The notes under the pieces: model-generated | Databases searched by the model: none | Told to the model about the DNA's origin: nothing | What the model saw: only the letters and a program-made list of their open reading frames with translations | NCBI RefSeq assembly: GCF_008806345.1 | Contig: NZ_VZZJ01000021.1 | Span: forward strand, 25,499 to 89,498 | DNA from: Methylobacterium planeticum | GTDB taxonomy: Bacteria > Pseudomonadota > Alphaproteobacteria > Rhizobiales > Beijerinckiaceae | Reading direction: 5' to 3' | Length of the DNA: 64,000 nucleotides | Translations under genes and position numbers: made by a program | Shown here: piece after piece, positions 63,745 to 64,000 of the stretch | How the letters are laid out: each line of letters opens with the position of its first letter | Numbering within the stretch: the stretch's first letter is position 1

Positions 63745-63912
63745 ATGAACTCCCGCAACCTTACGGCTGGCGCCACAGGCGCTGCTTGCGCGGTAATTGG
63801 TCCGGCCGTCACCCACGCGTTCACGAACGACCCGGCAGAACAGCTCGCGCTGTCCCTGATGATTGCCGGCTCAGTTGTGGTCGCCGTGCTGGTGGGCGTT
63901 CGACGCCAGTGA
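63745..63912 (+). CDS. possible small membrane protein
   Basis: A 55-residue frame, ATG at 63745, with a polar start (MNSRNLTAG) and two hydrophobic segments (about 10-25 and 33-51) ending VGVRRQ. Size and topology recall small holin-like or accessory membrane proteins, but no family is recognised. An ACGAGG element lies upstream. It may be part of mobile or decayed DNA next to the tRNA. Confidence 0.4.
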   Translation: MNSRNLTAGATGAACAVIGPAVTHAFTNDPAEQLALSLMIAGSVVVAVLVGVRRQ

Positions 63913-64000
63913 GCAGGGTTCGATTGGCCTAGTGCACTGACGCGGACGGAGGATTCACGCGCGGGGTGAGGCGTGCGAGTCTGGGCGATGGCCCAGACGG

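Noticed and set aside
63979..64000. A new gene starting at ATG 63988 (Met-Ala-Gln-Thr)
   Set aside because: Only 13 nt are visible, there is no clear ribosome-binding site, and the ATG overlaps the loop of a hairpin. It cannot be supported without more sequence.
63234..64000. An attachment-site copy of the tRNA-Leu 3' end
   Set aside because: I looked for a repeat of GTTCGAGTCCCGCCGTCCGC downstream and found only a short partial GGTTCGATT, which is not convincing.

Overview
The window is very GC-rich (about 70% or more by eye), densely coded chromosomal DNA from an alphaproteobacterium of the order Hyphomicrobiales (Rhizobiales). Methylobacterium or a close relative is the best guess. Support for this: a molybdopterin oxidoreductase plus a small partner gene resembling the fdh4AB formate dehydrogenase pair of methylotrophs, next to a malyl-CoA-lyase-like CoA ester lyase; a DnaG primase with the Bradyrhizobium/Methylobacterium-type degenerate zinc finger; an LsrB/VtlR-like LysR regulator beside trxB; and DUF6460 and DUF3429 proteins. 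The genus is inferred, not proven. No rRNA, CRISPR array, complete insertion sequence or prophage was seen.

Layout. 1-5.7 kb: an acyl-CoA dehydrogenase diverges from a large PodJ-like Sel1-repeat membrane protein. 5.8-10.7 kb: DUF3429 protein, then a minus-strand run of alpha/beta hydrolase, Lhr-like ligase-associated helicase and PdeM phosphoesterase with overlapping ends. 11-14.6 kb: DUF6460 protein, MATE exporter, glycine-zipper protein, CoA ester lyase. 14.7-17.9 kb: Fdh4A/Fdh4B-like pair and a small membrane protein. 18-22.7 kb: pyrD with DUF952, an S24/LexA-like repressor, a PAS histidine kinase, a Tim44-domain protein. 22.8-30.4 kb: envelope/vitamin B6/ribosome block (lptF-lptG-lptD, pdxA-rsmA) interrupted by a cis-CaaD-like tautomerase. 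30.6-35.9 kb: pepA, a membrane protein, acyl-CoA ligase, msrP. 35.9-40.2 kb: LsrB-like regulator, trxB, ELM1-family protein, an exported protein, greA. 40.3-45.8 kb: carB, a membrane protein, carA. 46-52.2 kb: yqeY, dnaG, rpoD, then a class III nucleotide cyclase. 52.2-55.4 kb: a TPP riboswitch followed by thiO-thiS-thiG-thiE. 55.3-59.6 kb: the conserved ATP-grasp / alpha-E / transglutaminase / Anbu operon. 59.8-63.1 kb: radC-map and, divergently, a CHCC zinc protein and an FAD monooxygenase. 63.15 kb: tRNA-Leu(UAA), followed by a poorly coding stretch to the end.

How the genes work together. Most of the window is housekeeping: pyrimidine/arginine precursor synthesis (carAB, pyrD), replication and transcription (dnaG, rpoD, greA), LPS export (lptDFG), cofactor synthesis (pdxA, thi genes), protein maturation (map, pepA) and redox maintenance (trxB, msrP). 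The less ordinary parts are the Anbu peptide-modification operon, the translation-type TPP riboswitch with a clear Shine-Dalgarno-masking hairpin, the tautomerase carrying the complete cis-CaaD catalytic set, the ligase-free PdeM/helicase pair, and the tRNA-Leu flank. Many starts are GTG or TTG and several genes overlap by 4 bp, so two real small genes (pdeM and the Fdh4B-like gene) are easily lost inside longer open frames.
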